Part shown: positions 1 to 12,700 of the stretch, one piece after another
How the letters are laid out: each line of letters starts with the position of its first letter
How positions within the stretch are numbered: position 1 is the first letter of the stretch
Assembly (NCBI GenBank): GCA_003024985.2
Contig: PXIH01S0000204.1
Strand: one strand, 5' to 3'
DNA: 20,709 nt
Origin: Euperipatoides rowelli
Taxonomy: Eukaryota; Onychophora; Udeonychophora; Euonychophora; Peripatopsidae
The notes under the pieces: model-generated
The model's database searches: none
What the model was told of the DNA's origin: nothing
Seen by the model: only the letters and a program-made list of their open reading frames with translations
Position numbers and translations under genes: made by a program

Positions 1-360
1 TGCTGACCTGGCCAGTCCGACTATGGGTCTATGTCCATAATAATTAATCATTGTGCAATTAGTTAAGTTACGTTGTACTTAGTACATTTGATATTAGATT
101 TTTAAATAAATGACATGTTTAAGATTGTATAAAACGAAAATAAACATTGAATAAAAGTAAATAATAGCTTATGTACAATAAAACTTTGAATTTTTTTTTG
201 ACAAGATTATTTATTTTATTCTGTTTGTCCTTTGGCCATAAACACATACTCCTGGCTAATGGCTACACAAAGTCCCAATTACAAAATATGCATATGGTGG
301 TACATGAATTTTAGCAGTTTATTTAAGTGGTGCAGAATTCCAAAAGTTTGAGAACCCCTG
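1..360. mobile_element. Terminal part of a hAT-like DNA transposon (other end outside the window)
   Basis: The stretch ends at 360 with a sequence whose reverse complement starts CAGGGGTTCTCAAACTTTTG. This is the typical terminal inverted repeat of many animal hAT elements. The next eight bases, GTGTAGTT (361-368), would be the target duplication, but the matching copy and the opposite terminus are not in the window, so the element enters from the left. No transposase reading frame is recognisable in 1-300. AATAAA-type motifs near 178 could belong to the tail of a transposase transcript. It could be a non-autonomous copy or the 3' end of a full one. The left extent is inferred; only the terminus itself is seen. 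Confidence 0.5.
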
Positions 361-573
361 GTGTAGTTAGGCTAATTAAGTTTTTATAATGGATTTTATT
401 AAATTGCTATAGTTTATATTTTTAAAAAAAAAATCAATTTATTTATTTTTCAAATAAATAAGACATTATAATATATAATTTTGCTATGGTACTGCATCTT
501 ATTTTTATTTATTTAAAATTTTATAGATTCTTTCAGAACTATGACTTAATAATATATTTTTTTTTCTTTTCAG
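361..573 (+). other. 3' part of an intron upstream of HYDIN, ending in a splice acceptor
   Basis: This AT-rich, non-coding stretch ends in a run of pyrimidines followed by CAG at 571-573, a strong acceptor. A branch-point-like CTTAAT lies near 544. A weaker alternative acceptor, TTCTTTCAG, ends at 536. The matching donor and first exon must lie left of the window, because no promoter or donor-bearing exon is evident in 1-360. The inference is that the HYDIN transcript has at least one spliced upstream non-coding exon. Confidence 0.6.
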
Positions 574-729
574 GGACACAAGGTGTGATTTACACTTCTA
601 TCGAAACTAAATAATATATTTCCAATCGATCTCCTTATCATTTTGTAAATAGACAAAAAAATTGCTGGATCCATTTATAGAATTAGGATAATTTAAACTC
701 CCAAATTGGTTTAGTGGAATTTTGAAAAA
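574..729 (+). other. HYDIN: 5' untranslated leader of the HYDIN exon
   Basis: About 156 bases lie between the predicted acceptor and the start codon. No ATG occurs anywhere in this leader, so the first AUG met by a scanning ribosome in this exon is the one at 730. An in-frame TAG at 712-714 rules out extension of the reading frame upstream within this exon. The start context is AAAAATG, with A at -3, which is favourable in arthropods. Confidence 0.6.
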
Positions 730-3700
730 ATGATTTCTAGTATGGTCAAGGCATATACAGCCTCCGAGAAGGTGAAAGCTATTAAAAAAACTAAAAACTT
801 AGTCATTCCACATCCTAAAGTTATAAAAAATGAACAAATAGAAAAAAAAATAAAACCATCTGATTATCTTCGAGAAATGACTATGACTACTCATGAAAAA
901 CTGGCTTCTACTCATGAAATTAGAATACCAAAAATTATCTCCTTATTGGATATTCAAGATGTTTCCGTCCAAAAAATTAGTCATGTACCTATCAATGAAC
1001 CTTTATTCCAACCATTTCCTTCAGAGATAATATTTCAAAGATTCAAACCTTTTGAAACAATTGAAGTACCCTTAACATTTAGAAATGTGGACCGAGTTCC
1101 ACGTTTTATTAAAATAACTGCCGCCAATTCTTCTTATTTCAAAATTGTGAAACCTCCCGACGGTGGTAATAAAATGGCTCCAGGAATGAGCACAACATAC
1201 AAAATCCAGTTTAGTCCAGATGAAAACAAGGATTATGAACACAGCTTGATTTGCATAACTGATCGTGAGAAGTTTTTGATACCTATTAGTGCTATTGGAA
1301 TTCGTGCAATATTAGATTTCCCAGATGAAATTGAATTTCCATCAACTCCTGTTAAATCTCCTTTCACTAAAGTTATTTTAATAAGAAACATTGGACAAAA
1401 AGAAGCTAAGTTCACTTTAACTACTGATCCACCCTTTTTTGTTTCTCCAGAACAAGGAATTCTGCCAGTAAATGAGAGTTTGCAAATTTCAGTTGAATTC
1501 AAATCTAAAAAGGTTCAAGATTATAAAGGAGATCTAATTGTACATTACGATACTGGTGAAGATGTCTATATTTTGCTATATGGATCAGCTGTTGATGCCT
1601 ATGTCCGTCTTGATCAATCTTGTATTAAGATTGACAAGACATTCATTGGATTAGCCTCTCAGAAAACAATTAAGATTTTGAATTACAGCAATGTCATTGC
1701 ACACTTTCACTGGAAAATTTTCGCGACAGAAGAGGAGGAGCTTCAACAAAAATATAAATGTTGTTTACAACTTGTGGATTGTGAAGAAGCGGAATTGGAA
1801 AATCTTTTTCAGGATAAAAATTTAATTCCAGCTTGGAAAAACGAGATGCCTATAATTAATCGGACTTTTCAGAGCTGGCAGAAGTCCATTCGAGAGGAAG
1901 ATTTAATTTTCAATGATAAAATTTTTAAAATTGAACCGATAGAGGGTGACATTTGGCCTAATAATAGTGTTGATATCACTGTGGTGTTTCAACCTATTGA
2001 AGCTGTAGCATATAATCAGATTGCATTTTGTGATGTTACAGGGAGAGAATCTCGACTTCCATTAAAATTAAATGGTGATGGCATGGGTCCTAAAATTCAG
2101 TTCTCGTTTGAATATCTAGATATGGGAAATGTATTCATTGGATCTGTTCATCACTATGAGATTGTCGTAGCTAACAGGGGTGATATTGACGCAATTTTCA
2201 CATATAATCCATCAGAAACTGTCTTCGCTTCATGTTTTAAGTTTACTCCTCATTCTGGTCTTCTTCAACCAGGGGGCCTTCAAGCTATTAATATCACATT
2301 TTGTTCCCCTGTGCAAGGAGAATTTCATGAAGACTTTAACTTTGATGTTTTGGGTTCCTTTGATGCAATCAAAATAGCCTTTCAAGGGAATGTTATAGCT
2401 CCAACTTTCCACTTTGATACTGAACAAATAAAATTTGGAATAGTCAGTTATGATTTTACTTATTCTAAAAATATAGAGCTGTTCAATACATCTTTTGTTA
2501 AAATTGAATTTAATCTGAGGATTTTGAAGCATTCAAGCACAGAAACTACAAAAGATCTTAACGAATTTGTTATAACACCATCATCAGGTATTTTGGGTCC
2601 CCAAAGCAGTACTATTATCAATATACAATTTACACCAAAAATAATTATGCACTATGAAACAGCCTTGGTAGTTGATATTGAACATATTAGCACCAACATG
2701 TTCTCACTGCCTATTAATGCAAATTGTATTGTACCACTTATCACTGTGATGACTCCCATTTTAGATTTTGGTCGTTGTTTTCTAAATTATCCCTATGAAA
2801 AAAAATTTACTTTACGTAATGACACAGAAGTACCTGCAAGATATTTTATTGAAAATCAAGAAGAAGCTACTGATTTGGTTGCTATTTGTTATGAAAGCTC
2901 TTTATCTCAAGGTGTAATTAAGCCATTTACCACTATGAAAATTCCATTAATGGTAATGTTACGACAGGTGGGAGAACAAAAGATCTTATTGTTAATTCAT
3001 ATTAACGGTAGCACACGCCATCCATTGTCTCTTTATATCTGTGCATCAGGTGAAGGACCTGTTTTGCATATCACTCCTACATTTTTAGACTGGGGGCTAA
3101 TACCGGTATTAAAACCATTTCAAAAAACTATAACCTTGGCTAATGAATCTGTAATTTCAGCCCAGTTTTCATCAACTGTCCTGAAAAACAACAATATTTG
3201 GCTATCTGAACCTCAAAGTGGTTCACTTATGCCTCAAGAAGCAATTACATTAACTATTACAGCAACTTTAGATGACAGTGTAAGATTTTTGGATAAGTTA
3301 AGTATCAAGATACAGGATAGCAATTCTATTACTGTAATTCTTACTGCTCATGGATTTGGTTCAACAATTGTAATTGATCCGCCCCTCACTCCAGGTCTTA
3401 ACTTAGGAGCACATTTTAGCAATATTCCATTTATTAAAAAATTTGTGGTATCTAACAAAGGACGTAAAATTCAGCAGCTTAACTGGGTTGTTCAGTCTTT
3501 GGGTATTCTAGATTCTCCTTCTGATTTGGGACTTGAAGGACAAAGTAAAAAAAAGATCTTCGAAAATACAGAATCACGAATGCCTCAAATGACTCTATAT
3601 CCACTTAAAATGGAACTTGAACCTGGCCATTCAATTGATATGTTTCTGAAATCCGACTCAAACAGACCGTTGATATTAAAACGTTTCGTTCTATGCTATT

Positions 3701-6700
3701 CTAGTTATAATCCAATGTTGAAGAAAGAATGCATGCTAAAAGCTGATGTAACAATTGAATTCATCAATCCACTTTTGGAGTTTTCTTCTAGAGAAATAAT
3801 TTTCATTGTCAAAAAGACTATCTCTTCAGAACTAAGTATCCAAGAACAGACTCTAAGCATTACAAATACCTCACCATTACCATTTTACACACAGTTAGCT
3901 CTAGAATATCCGTTTGCAATGGTCATTAATGATCACCAAGTTTTTTCAACTCAATTGTTTATGGATGTTGGGCAATCTTTGCAACTTTCTATTTTATTCT
4001 ATCCTGATTATGAAAAGGACTTGCATTCTCGGGTAGCAATTCAAAAATTGAAAATAAGCTTTAAGGAACACCCTCATTCAGATCAGGTAAATTTAAGAGG
4101 GGAAGTACATTTTCCAAATTTGGCCTTTGATACTACATTGATTGATTTTGGTTGCATTATTAATGATACAGAGGCAACTCGTACAATAGTAATGAAGAAC
4201 TGCAGTCCTCTGGATGTCAAGTTTGAATGGTTTTTTAACAATGGGGAAATGGATGTGATCTGGAGAAAGCTTTATACTGATGACCCAGAAGAGATTATTT
4301 TTGAATTAGAAACTGATGACTCTGGTAGTGAGAAAATGGATACAAAAGATACGCATAATCATGTAAAGATGTTAAAAGATAAAAAAGGGAAAAAGTTATT
4401 TAAAACAGTGCCTATTATAATAACTTCTCAACAAAAAAAAGAAATATCAAATTTGCCAAACCAGCAGTTTTTTCCGATGAAAAGTATGATTCCCTTTGAA
4501 ATCCAAGAGATATTTGATGTTAGACCACTTTTTGGCTTTTTGAAGCCAAACGAGATTGATTATATTACATTTACATTTTTTGGACATGAAAATTTTGTTG
4601 GTGAAGTTAATCTCATTTGCAAAGTTGAAGGTGGGCCATCATATAAATTTACAGTAAAAGGAAGAGCATCAGTTGTTGAATACGCATTTGATACTCTGAG
4701 TGTTAATTTGGACCCACAATTATTTGATGAAGTAATGAGATCCAAAGTCATATTGTATAACAAAGGCTCCGTTGATTTTAAATTTAATGTTTCATGTCCA
4801 AAATTTGTTGATTCAGAGATTATTCCAGAAATCCCTATAATTGTACCTAATGAAGGATTAATTAAATCCAAAGAGTTCCAAATTCTTGAAATCAAATTTT
4901 TGCCCGGGGTACCTGGAAATTTTCATAAGTGTAGTAAGATTCAAGTAGCTCATTTTAAACAGGACATTATCAATATTTATGGTTGTGCTGTTTTTCCACA
5001 TATTGTTTTAAATATTCCTCGGCGTTTGACATTGCACGAAACAATATTATATAAGAAGGCAATTGAGAAATATGAAGAAAATAAAATGACAGATAAAGAT
5101 AAATATTCAGATTTTTTAAAGAAGAAATCTCAGGTTCAAGATTTAGAAATACAGATAGAATTAGATAGAATGGTGATTGAAGAATGGGCAAGAGAAAAAC
5201 TTTCACAGACTCATCTTGTAAGTACATCTGAAACTGTTTTAACAGTTGGAATGAATAAAAAGTTGAGAAATCTTGATGTGAAACTTCCAGAATATGTGCT
5301 AGATTTTGGCTATGTTGTCTTTGGCACATCAACCCAGGCTAAAGTTTTAATCACCAATGTTGGCCAGCTTTCGGTTTCCATGAGCTTTGAACGTAACAAT
5401 TTAGCTGGAACCGGTTTTCAATTTGACTCAGAAATAATCAAATCATTACCAGGAACACCTAATAATGAAGCGTATGAATTTAACATAACATTTACCTCAA
5501 CAAAAAAAAATAGTTCTTTGGATCAGTTAAGTGTGCTTACTCTTATTCGTGTAGTGAATGGGCCAATAGTCCCACTTCGTCTATTAGTACATATTGTAAT
5601 GCCACAACTAGAAGTGTCAAAAAATATATTAGATTTTGGACCCGTGTATTGTGGTCAGTGCCATATTTTAACAATTCAATTGCATAATAAAAAAGAAGTA
5701 GAATGTTTTTGGTCTGTTTGTCTTGATCAAGATGTCCGTAAAAAAGTATCAACTAAATTAAGTAAATCAGAAACACCATCTTACATAAAAAAAAAGAAAA
5801 AAACAAAAGATAAAGAGATTAACCAAAACATACGATTCAAATGTTTTGAAGTGGTTCCCCAGTCTGGTAGTATAGCTGCAAATGAAAAAGTCAATATTAA
5901 GATAATATTTACACCAACTGAACAGAAACTATATGAATACATCATTCCTATTACATTGGCTTGTAGTGATAACAAAGTACTTTTAAATGTATCTGGTCAG
6001 GGACTAGAACAACGGTTGGAATTTTCAATTCAAACAATTGAGGCTACTCCTATATTACCGTATTGTGATGGGGAAGAAATTTTTTTTTCTGTTCACAATC
6101 CTTGCCCATTTCCAGTAACATTTTATAATCTTGAGCATGATAAACTACATTTGGTGGAAGAACAACTTTTGAGAATGATGCCAGATTATGAATCAAATAA
6201 ACTATTTCTACCTCCAAGAGAACCTGGAAAGAGCCTCCCTCAGGAGCTTCTTGATTTTTATGTAGAACATAAAAAGAAAAAAAGTGAAACCGACTTGGAA
6301 ATATGGACAGATATATACCAGTCGTCTGCTGGATCAGGCAAACAAGAAGATGGAACTCCATCTGTCAGTACAAATTCCCCAGTTTTATACAAAGCTGATG
6401 TTTTAGGTGAGAAAGCGTCTTTTTATGCAATGGAGTATAATTCTGTGTCGACTTTAAAAAGTGGCTTGTATGAAAAGTTGATCGAGGCCCAAGAAGATAA
6501 AATTTCTAGCACATTAGAACTGACTCCTGTAGCTGCATCCATTGCTCACCATCTAGGTATGGATTTGTCAATAGAAGCCAAAATAACCAAGATGAGACAA
6601 GGAATTGCTATTATAATTAATGGAGCACCTTTAACTGGTAAAACCACTTTAGCCAATTCCTTATCTGATTATTATGGTATTCCCATATTAACTCTAGATG

Positions 6701-9700
6701 AGATTATCTTAAATAGCATCATAGAAGGTAAAACTGCTGTTGGTCTTTTGGCAAGACATTTATGTGCTGATGCAATGCATCACCTGAAAAATCAAGCTGT
6801 GTCACCACAAATAGAAGAAATTGATACTAAAAGTAAAACTAAAAGCAAGAAAGGAAAAACTGAGAAGAAAGAAGAGAAAAAGGACAAAGGCAAGAAAAAA
6901 TCTAAGAAAGGTAAGCAAAGTCCAGCACCACCACCAGATTTAAATGAATGGTTTGTGGAATTTACCGTTCCAAAAGAATTGACTGTTCCACCTGATATAG
7001 CTGGAGAGGAAGGTTTACTTAGCTGTAATATACCTGAGGATGTCATTTGTGAAATCCTTATTGAGAAATTGCAACAAAGTGAATGTCATAAAGGCTTCAT
7101 ATTTGATGGTTTGGAGAGCATTTTTCATATCAATCCTATAGGTTGCTTGAGTGCCATTTTAAAGGCCATTGACAACCGACCACACATTTATAACATCAGT
7201 CTAAAACAAGAACTCACATCACTTTTGGAAAGCAGAAAAATGGATTTGGAAAATAGAGAAAGGTTAGCCAAAGAACAGGAGAAAGAAGAGCAAAAACGAG
7301 TAATGGAAATAGAAGAAGATGAATATGAAATATTAACTGATGCCGAAAAAGAAAGAATTGATAAGAAACTTTTGGAAATAAAAAAAGAGAAATTACAAAA
7401 GTTCAGGGAGGAAACTCTTCGTAAATTGATTGAAAAGAAACGAGAAGAAAAAACTCGTAGACCAGTAAAACGAAAGAAAGACGACAAGAAAAATGTTAAA
7501 GGATTCGAAAAAGTGCTTGGTGAGACCTTTCAAAGTTTAGAAGTAAAAAAAAAAAGCCGCCGCAGTAGCGTTAACACATCACAAGCATTACCAATACCTC
7601 CAAATTTGTTGCAAACTACTACTGTTACAAAAGTAGGTGAAGTTAAAGTTATGGTTCAAGGTGATGTTGTGGAAGTAGATTTTGAACTGAATAATAAATT
7701 TGAAATTTTTAACAAAGTATTTTCAGAAATAATTCTATTACTGGAACTTTGGGATCCTCATCTTGGTGCTCTTAGTAGGCCATTTACAAATTATGAAAAA
7801 GCCCTGATGTCTGGAGAAGTGATAATTGAAAGTAAGGAAAAAAAACCCAAAGATAAAGGGAAAAAGGGAAGCAAAGGAAAAGAGAAAAAAACTCACAAGG
7901 ATTTGGCAACTGAACACAAAGAGATTAGAATAAAAACATACTTTGACAAATCAACATTGCACATTGGTATTCCACATTTTATTTATGAAGCTGGGGATTC
8001 TAGTAAAGACATTTTGTGTAAAATAATTTCAACAAATTGGATGATTTCACCTCATAAACTGAATAAAATTTTAGGAATAAAATCAGATGGACCACCAAAT
8101 ATACCCCCTATGACTTTCTCAGTAATAACTTATCCAACAGAAAGACTTCCACCTATTTCTGATAAGCATTTTAAGCTTGCATCTAGTATGACTCAGATTT
8201 CAAATACGGGTGAAACTGAAAATCAAAACTTATCGTCTACACTTCCTCGTAGAACAAAAAAAGACTCTACGGGAGAAGAACCAAACTATTCAGAAGATGA
8301 TACTTTTGGCCAGGTTTTAACAAAAAAGACGAGTAGGTTTTTTCCTAAAAAAAAAGACGATAGAGGAAAGAAAACAAAGGATATTCAAAAATCCATAGCA
8401 ATTCAAGAGGAAAGAAATGCAGCAAGTGACCTTACTTCACCAGGAAAATATCGTTGGACTCTTCCAGCAGATGAAGAAATGAGCTTTAATATCAAATTTG
8501 AATCAGAAGAGCCTGGTATTTTTGAAAGTGTTTTCAATTTTGAAATAGTTGGTACTAAAAAATTATACCAGATGCCTTGCAGAGGTATTTGTGGATTACC
8601 AAGTGTGTGTAAAGATCCATTGATGATGTTTCCACAGTGTGTGGAATCTAAAACAACTGACGAGATGCTTGTTAAGAAGTTTATCATCTCAACAAATACA
8701 TTTGAGTTTGGTCCCCTTTTGGCTGGAAAGAAGAAAGAGGGAAATATGTTATATAAGCACTCAGAAAATATGGAAGTATTGGTATTTACCAATATATCAC
8801 CTGTAAAATTGGAATGTTTGTTCTTATTGATGCAAGATAGAAATATGGATGTATTTTCTATAAACCCAATTGCTTTATACTTGGAACCTGGAGCTAGTCA
8901 AAATGTATTTATTCATGCATTCCCCAAAAGCCATGGCTATGTAGAAGATAATGTGATTTGCATAATTCATGATAATCCAGAAATATTTACTATCACAATA
9001 GCCTGCTATGGGGTACGACCAGAAATAGAAATTGAAAAAAAGAATTTTATTTTTGAAAAAATTATGATCCATAGAAGAGATACAAAGACTCTAACATTTC
9101 GTAATCGATGTAAACTGTCCATTAGCTGGCGTATGAGTGGTATTGAAGCCCTTGGTGATGATTTCAGTGTCAGCCCAACTAATGGAATTTTGGAACCAAA
9201 TTCTGAAGTTACTGTTGAAATACACTTCCAAGCATCTAAGCCTGTTGTTCAAAAAAAATCATTACGAATTGAAGTATCTGATGTTGATCGTACTCTTGGT
9301 GTTGTTAGTACTGAACATATTTACCTTCATGCTGAAGCTTACGATGTGTCTGTAGAAGTCGCTTTTCCTAAAGGTTGTGAAGGCTGTGTTGATTTCAAAG
9401 TGGTGAAAGCTAAGGATGAATATAAACAAACATTTCAGTTAAAAAACAAAGGGAGATACCCAATTCTATATAGCTTATCTTTTGATACCAGCTTTCCTGG
9501 ATTGTTGGATGTTGCCAATCTTTTCACTATTTCACCTATAAAAGGTTCTCTCCCAGCATCATCCAGTAGTCCAATAACAGTGCAAGTTCTATTTAAGCCA
9601 ATTCGAGAAGTTTTCATAGATGATTTACCTATATTGTATTGCCAAGTGATGGAATCAAATATGTCTGATGTAGAAACTGTTGCTAGTATTCCTATTAAGC

Positions 9701-12700
9701 TAAATGCCCGTGCAGTATTTAGTAAATATTCTATTACGCCAGTAAATGAGGTTAATTTTGGCACTCATCTAGTTCACAATCGAATAACAAATACCTTAAC
9801 ATTAGAAAATAGAGGTATATTTGATTTTAAATATAATATTACAACTGCAGCCATGGCTGCTGTATCACCAACTGTTAATGCAAAAAAGCCTGTTAAAGTA
9901 AAAAAAGAAAAGAAGAAGAAAGGTGTGGCAATCAAAATATCTTGTGGTCCATTTGTCATTTCTCCTTCAGAAGGAGTTATTCAGCCTGGTGAAATTCAAA
10001 CTATTAGTGTAGATGCCTTTTCAGATGTTCAAGGAGTTTTTGAAGAGGACATATTGTTTCAAATCTCTGATTGCGATCCAAAGGCACATCCTGGTGGTGA
10101 TCCATACCGTTTAATGATGGAAGCATGCACCCCAACTTTAAATACTACAGATATCAACAATATTTTCGAGGAACATCATATTTGTCAAAATCTGAACATG
10201 TACCAGCATACACATCAAAAAATTGTAGAAGGTGTCTACGGAAGAATGGATAATGTTTTCCTCTTCCCAAGTGTCCTTGTTGGAAAAAAGACAAGTGCAC
10301 AATTTAAACTTCTGAATGCTACTAGGGTAATGGTTGATGTCAGCTGTAACATTAAATCAGCTTCATCGGCCAAAGGAGGCAAAGATAAGTTAGCATTCCA
10401 AGATATTTTTGAAGTGACTCCAATGCGTTTATCCATTCCAGGTTATGGCAATGCTTTTGTTACAGTTACTTTTACTCCTCTTGCACTCCAGAGTTACAAT
10501 GCTATTTTTGAAGCTTCAGTAGATTCAGATAGTAAGCAAACAATGAAAGCTAATAATTTAACATTTGAACTTCTTGGTGAGGGAACATTACCTCGTGTAG
10601 CTATTAAAAAACCAATTCTTAAAAATAAAATTGGACAACCATTATTAGTTTTTCATAGATTACGTCTTGGTCAACAGGAAGAGGAAATGATAGAACTGTA
10701 TAACAATGGTATCCTTGAGTGTACGATCGATGTAGATCTCGTTGATCCAAATAATTGTTTTGAGATAAAAATAAAAGAAACACCTGATGCTGATAATATT
10801 AATGGGAGAATGTCTAAAAAGAAAACACTTTCTCTTATGACTTTCATCCTTGATGTTGGTAAATCTATGATGTTTGCTGTCATTTTTCATTCAAAGAAAC
10901 CTGGTAAACATATAGCTCATGTGAAATTCCATGTTGTTGACAATGAATATGAAGATTCAGTTGTTGTTGCAGTTGGTGAAGGATATACAGATTTCATTTA
11001 TTTTGATAACATCTGTTATAATTACGATCCATTTTACAATATGGAAGAATATCCAGATGATGATATAACAGCAATTAATTCCAATTATATATCATTTGGT
11101 GATTGCCATATTGGTGAAACTAAGCAAATAAATTTTACTCTGACCAATTCATCTAAGGACAAATATATCCGATATCAATGGCCCAGTCATGATTTTATTA
11201 CATTCAGTCCCCTCGCAGGTCACTTAAATCCACAATCATCAAAAAATATCACTGTGACATTTACATCTCACGGGCCTATACACTTTGACAAAACTAATTT
11301 TCCTTGCAACATAGTTCAAATCATACCTATATCAAATAAAACCGGAAAATTAACAGAGTGGGACGACTCTATAAAGATAGTAAAATGGGTAGATATTCCT
11401 CCAGTAAGCTTGCCACATCATACCAGTAAAGCAAAGATTTCAATAACAGTTCAAGAAAAAAAGATCTCACCTTTAAAAAAAAGAATTGTGGAAACAGAAC
11501 CTGAACCCAAATATAAGACCATTACTGACTCTGAACATAAATTGGACTTTCTAATTTCAGCTCACATGGATTATTGTAGTTATGAGTGTTCTGTTGAAAA
11601 AATTCATTTTAAGGATACATTTATATTCCAAAAAAGAATGTATAAATTTGATATTCATAATTTAGGAAATGTTTTAATAGAATACAAATGGGAATGTTCT
11701 ATAAGTGCTCTGACATCAAGTGTTAGACAATCAGCACAAGTATTTCCCATAAAAGATGCAATTCATGTAGCTGGTAGAAACACAGAATGTTCAAAAGATA
11801 TTACATTCAATGAGATTAAAGACGATAATCCTTTTGCAATTGAACCACATCAAGGTACCATTCTTCCTAAATCATTACAAAATTTCACAGTTTCCTTTTC
11901 CCCTCTTGACCCAATGAATTATTCTTCCGAAATAGTGTGCACTATCCCTAATCTTGATGATGATAAAACTAATCTTACCATTGCTTTGAAAGGCAAAGGT
12001 TTACTTCCCTATTGTCATTTTGATTTGCCAGACTCAGATTATTTGACAGCACCTAGGCGTGAATCTCATCTAAAAGGACCTCATGGTAGTCCACCTAGCA
12101 TGGCCTTAGATTCGAGAACAAAGGTTATTGAAATATCTGTTATAGGAATCAATGTAAAAGTGATAAAAAAATTTTATATATTGAATCCTACTAGAATAAA
12201 CTATATTTTTAAGTGGACTAATGAAGATGAATTGGATCAAAAAACTATTTCATCTTGCTTGTGCTTAACTCCAAGAGGATTAGTTCAATGTGGGAAAAAA
12301 ACAGAGATCATTTTTGAGTTTATATCACATCACTTAGGAATACAAGAATCATTCTGGACATTTTCAATTCAGGAACTCAACATTTCCTTGCCTTTCCTTC
12401 TTGTAGGGAAGGTTCTCGAACCAAACATAGTTGCTGATCGATCCGCAATTCAATTTAAACCCATTTTAATAGGACATGAAGTTTCTGAAATTTTTACATT
12501 ACAAAATAATGAGAATTGTCCATTTCAGTTTAGTATTGATGAAACATCTTTGGTAAGCTCTGATTTTATTAGTCATGTCACTGTGGATCCGATTTCAGGT
12601 ACCATTGCTGCAAAATCAAAACTACCTATTTCGGTTTGTTTTAAAGCCTCCAAAGCCCAGACTGCTAATTTCAATTTGATATGTAACATTAAACGTAAAG

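Noticed and set aside
1-39. Short frame ending in TAA at 39 as the C-terminus of a hAT transposase
   Set aside because: Only about a dozen codons are visible and none matches the conserved dimerisation region of hAT transposases.
5219-5226. GTAAGTAC inside HYDIN as a real splice donor
   Set aside because: It is preceded by CTT rather than AG, and the frame and ASH-like protein pattern continue on both sides, so it is a chance match.
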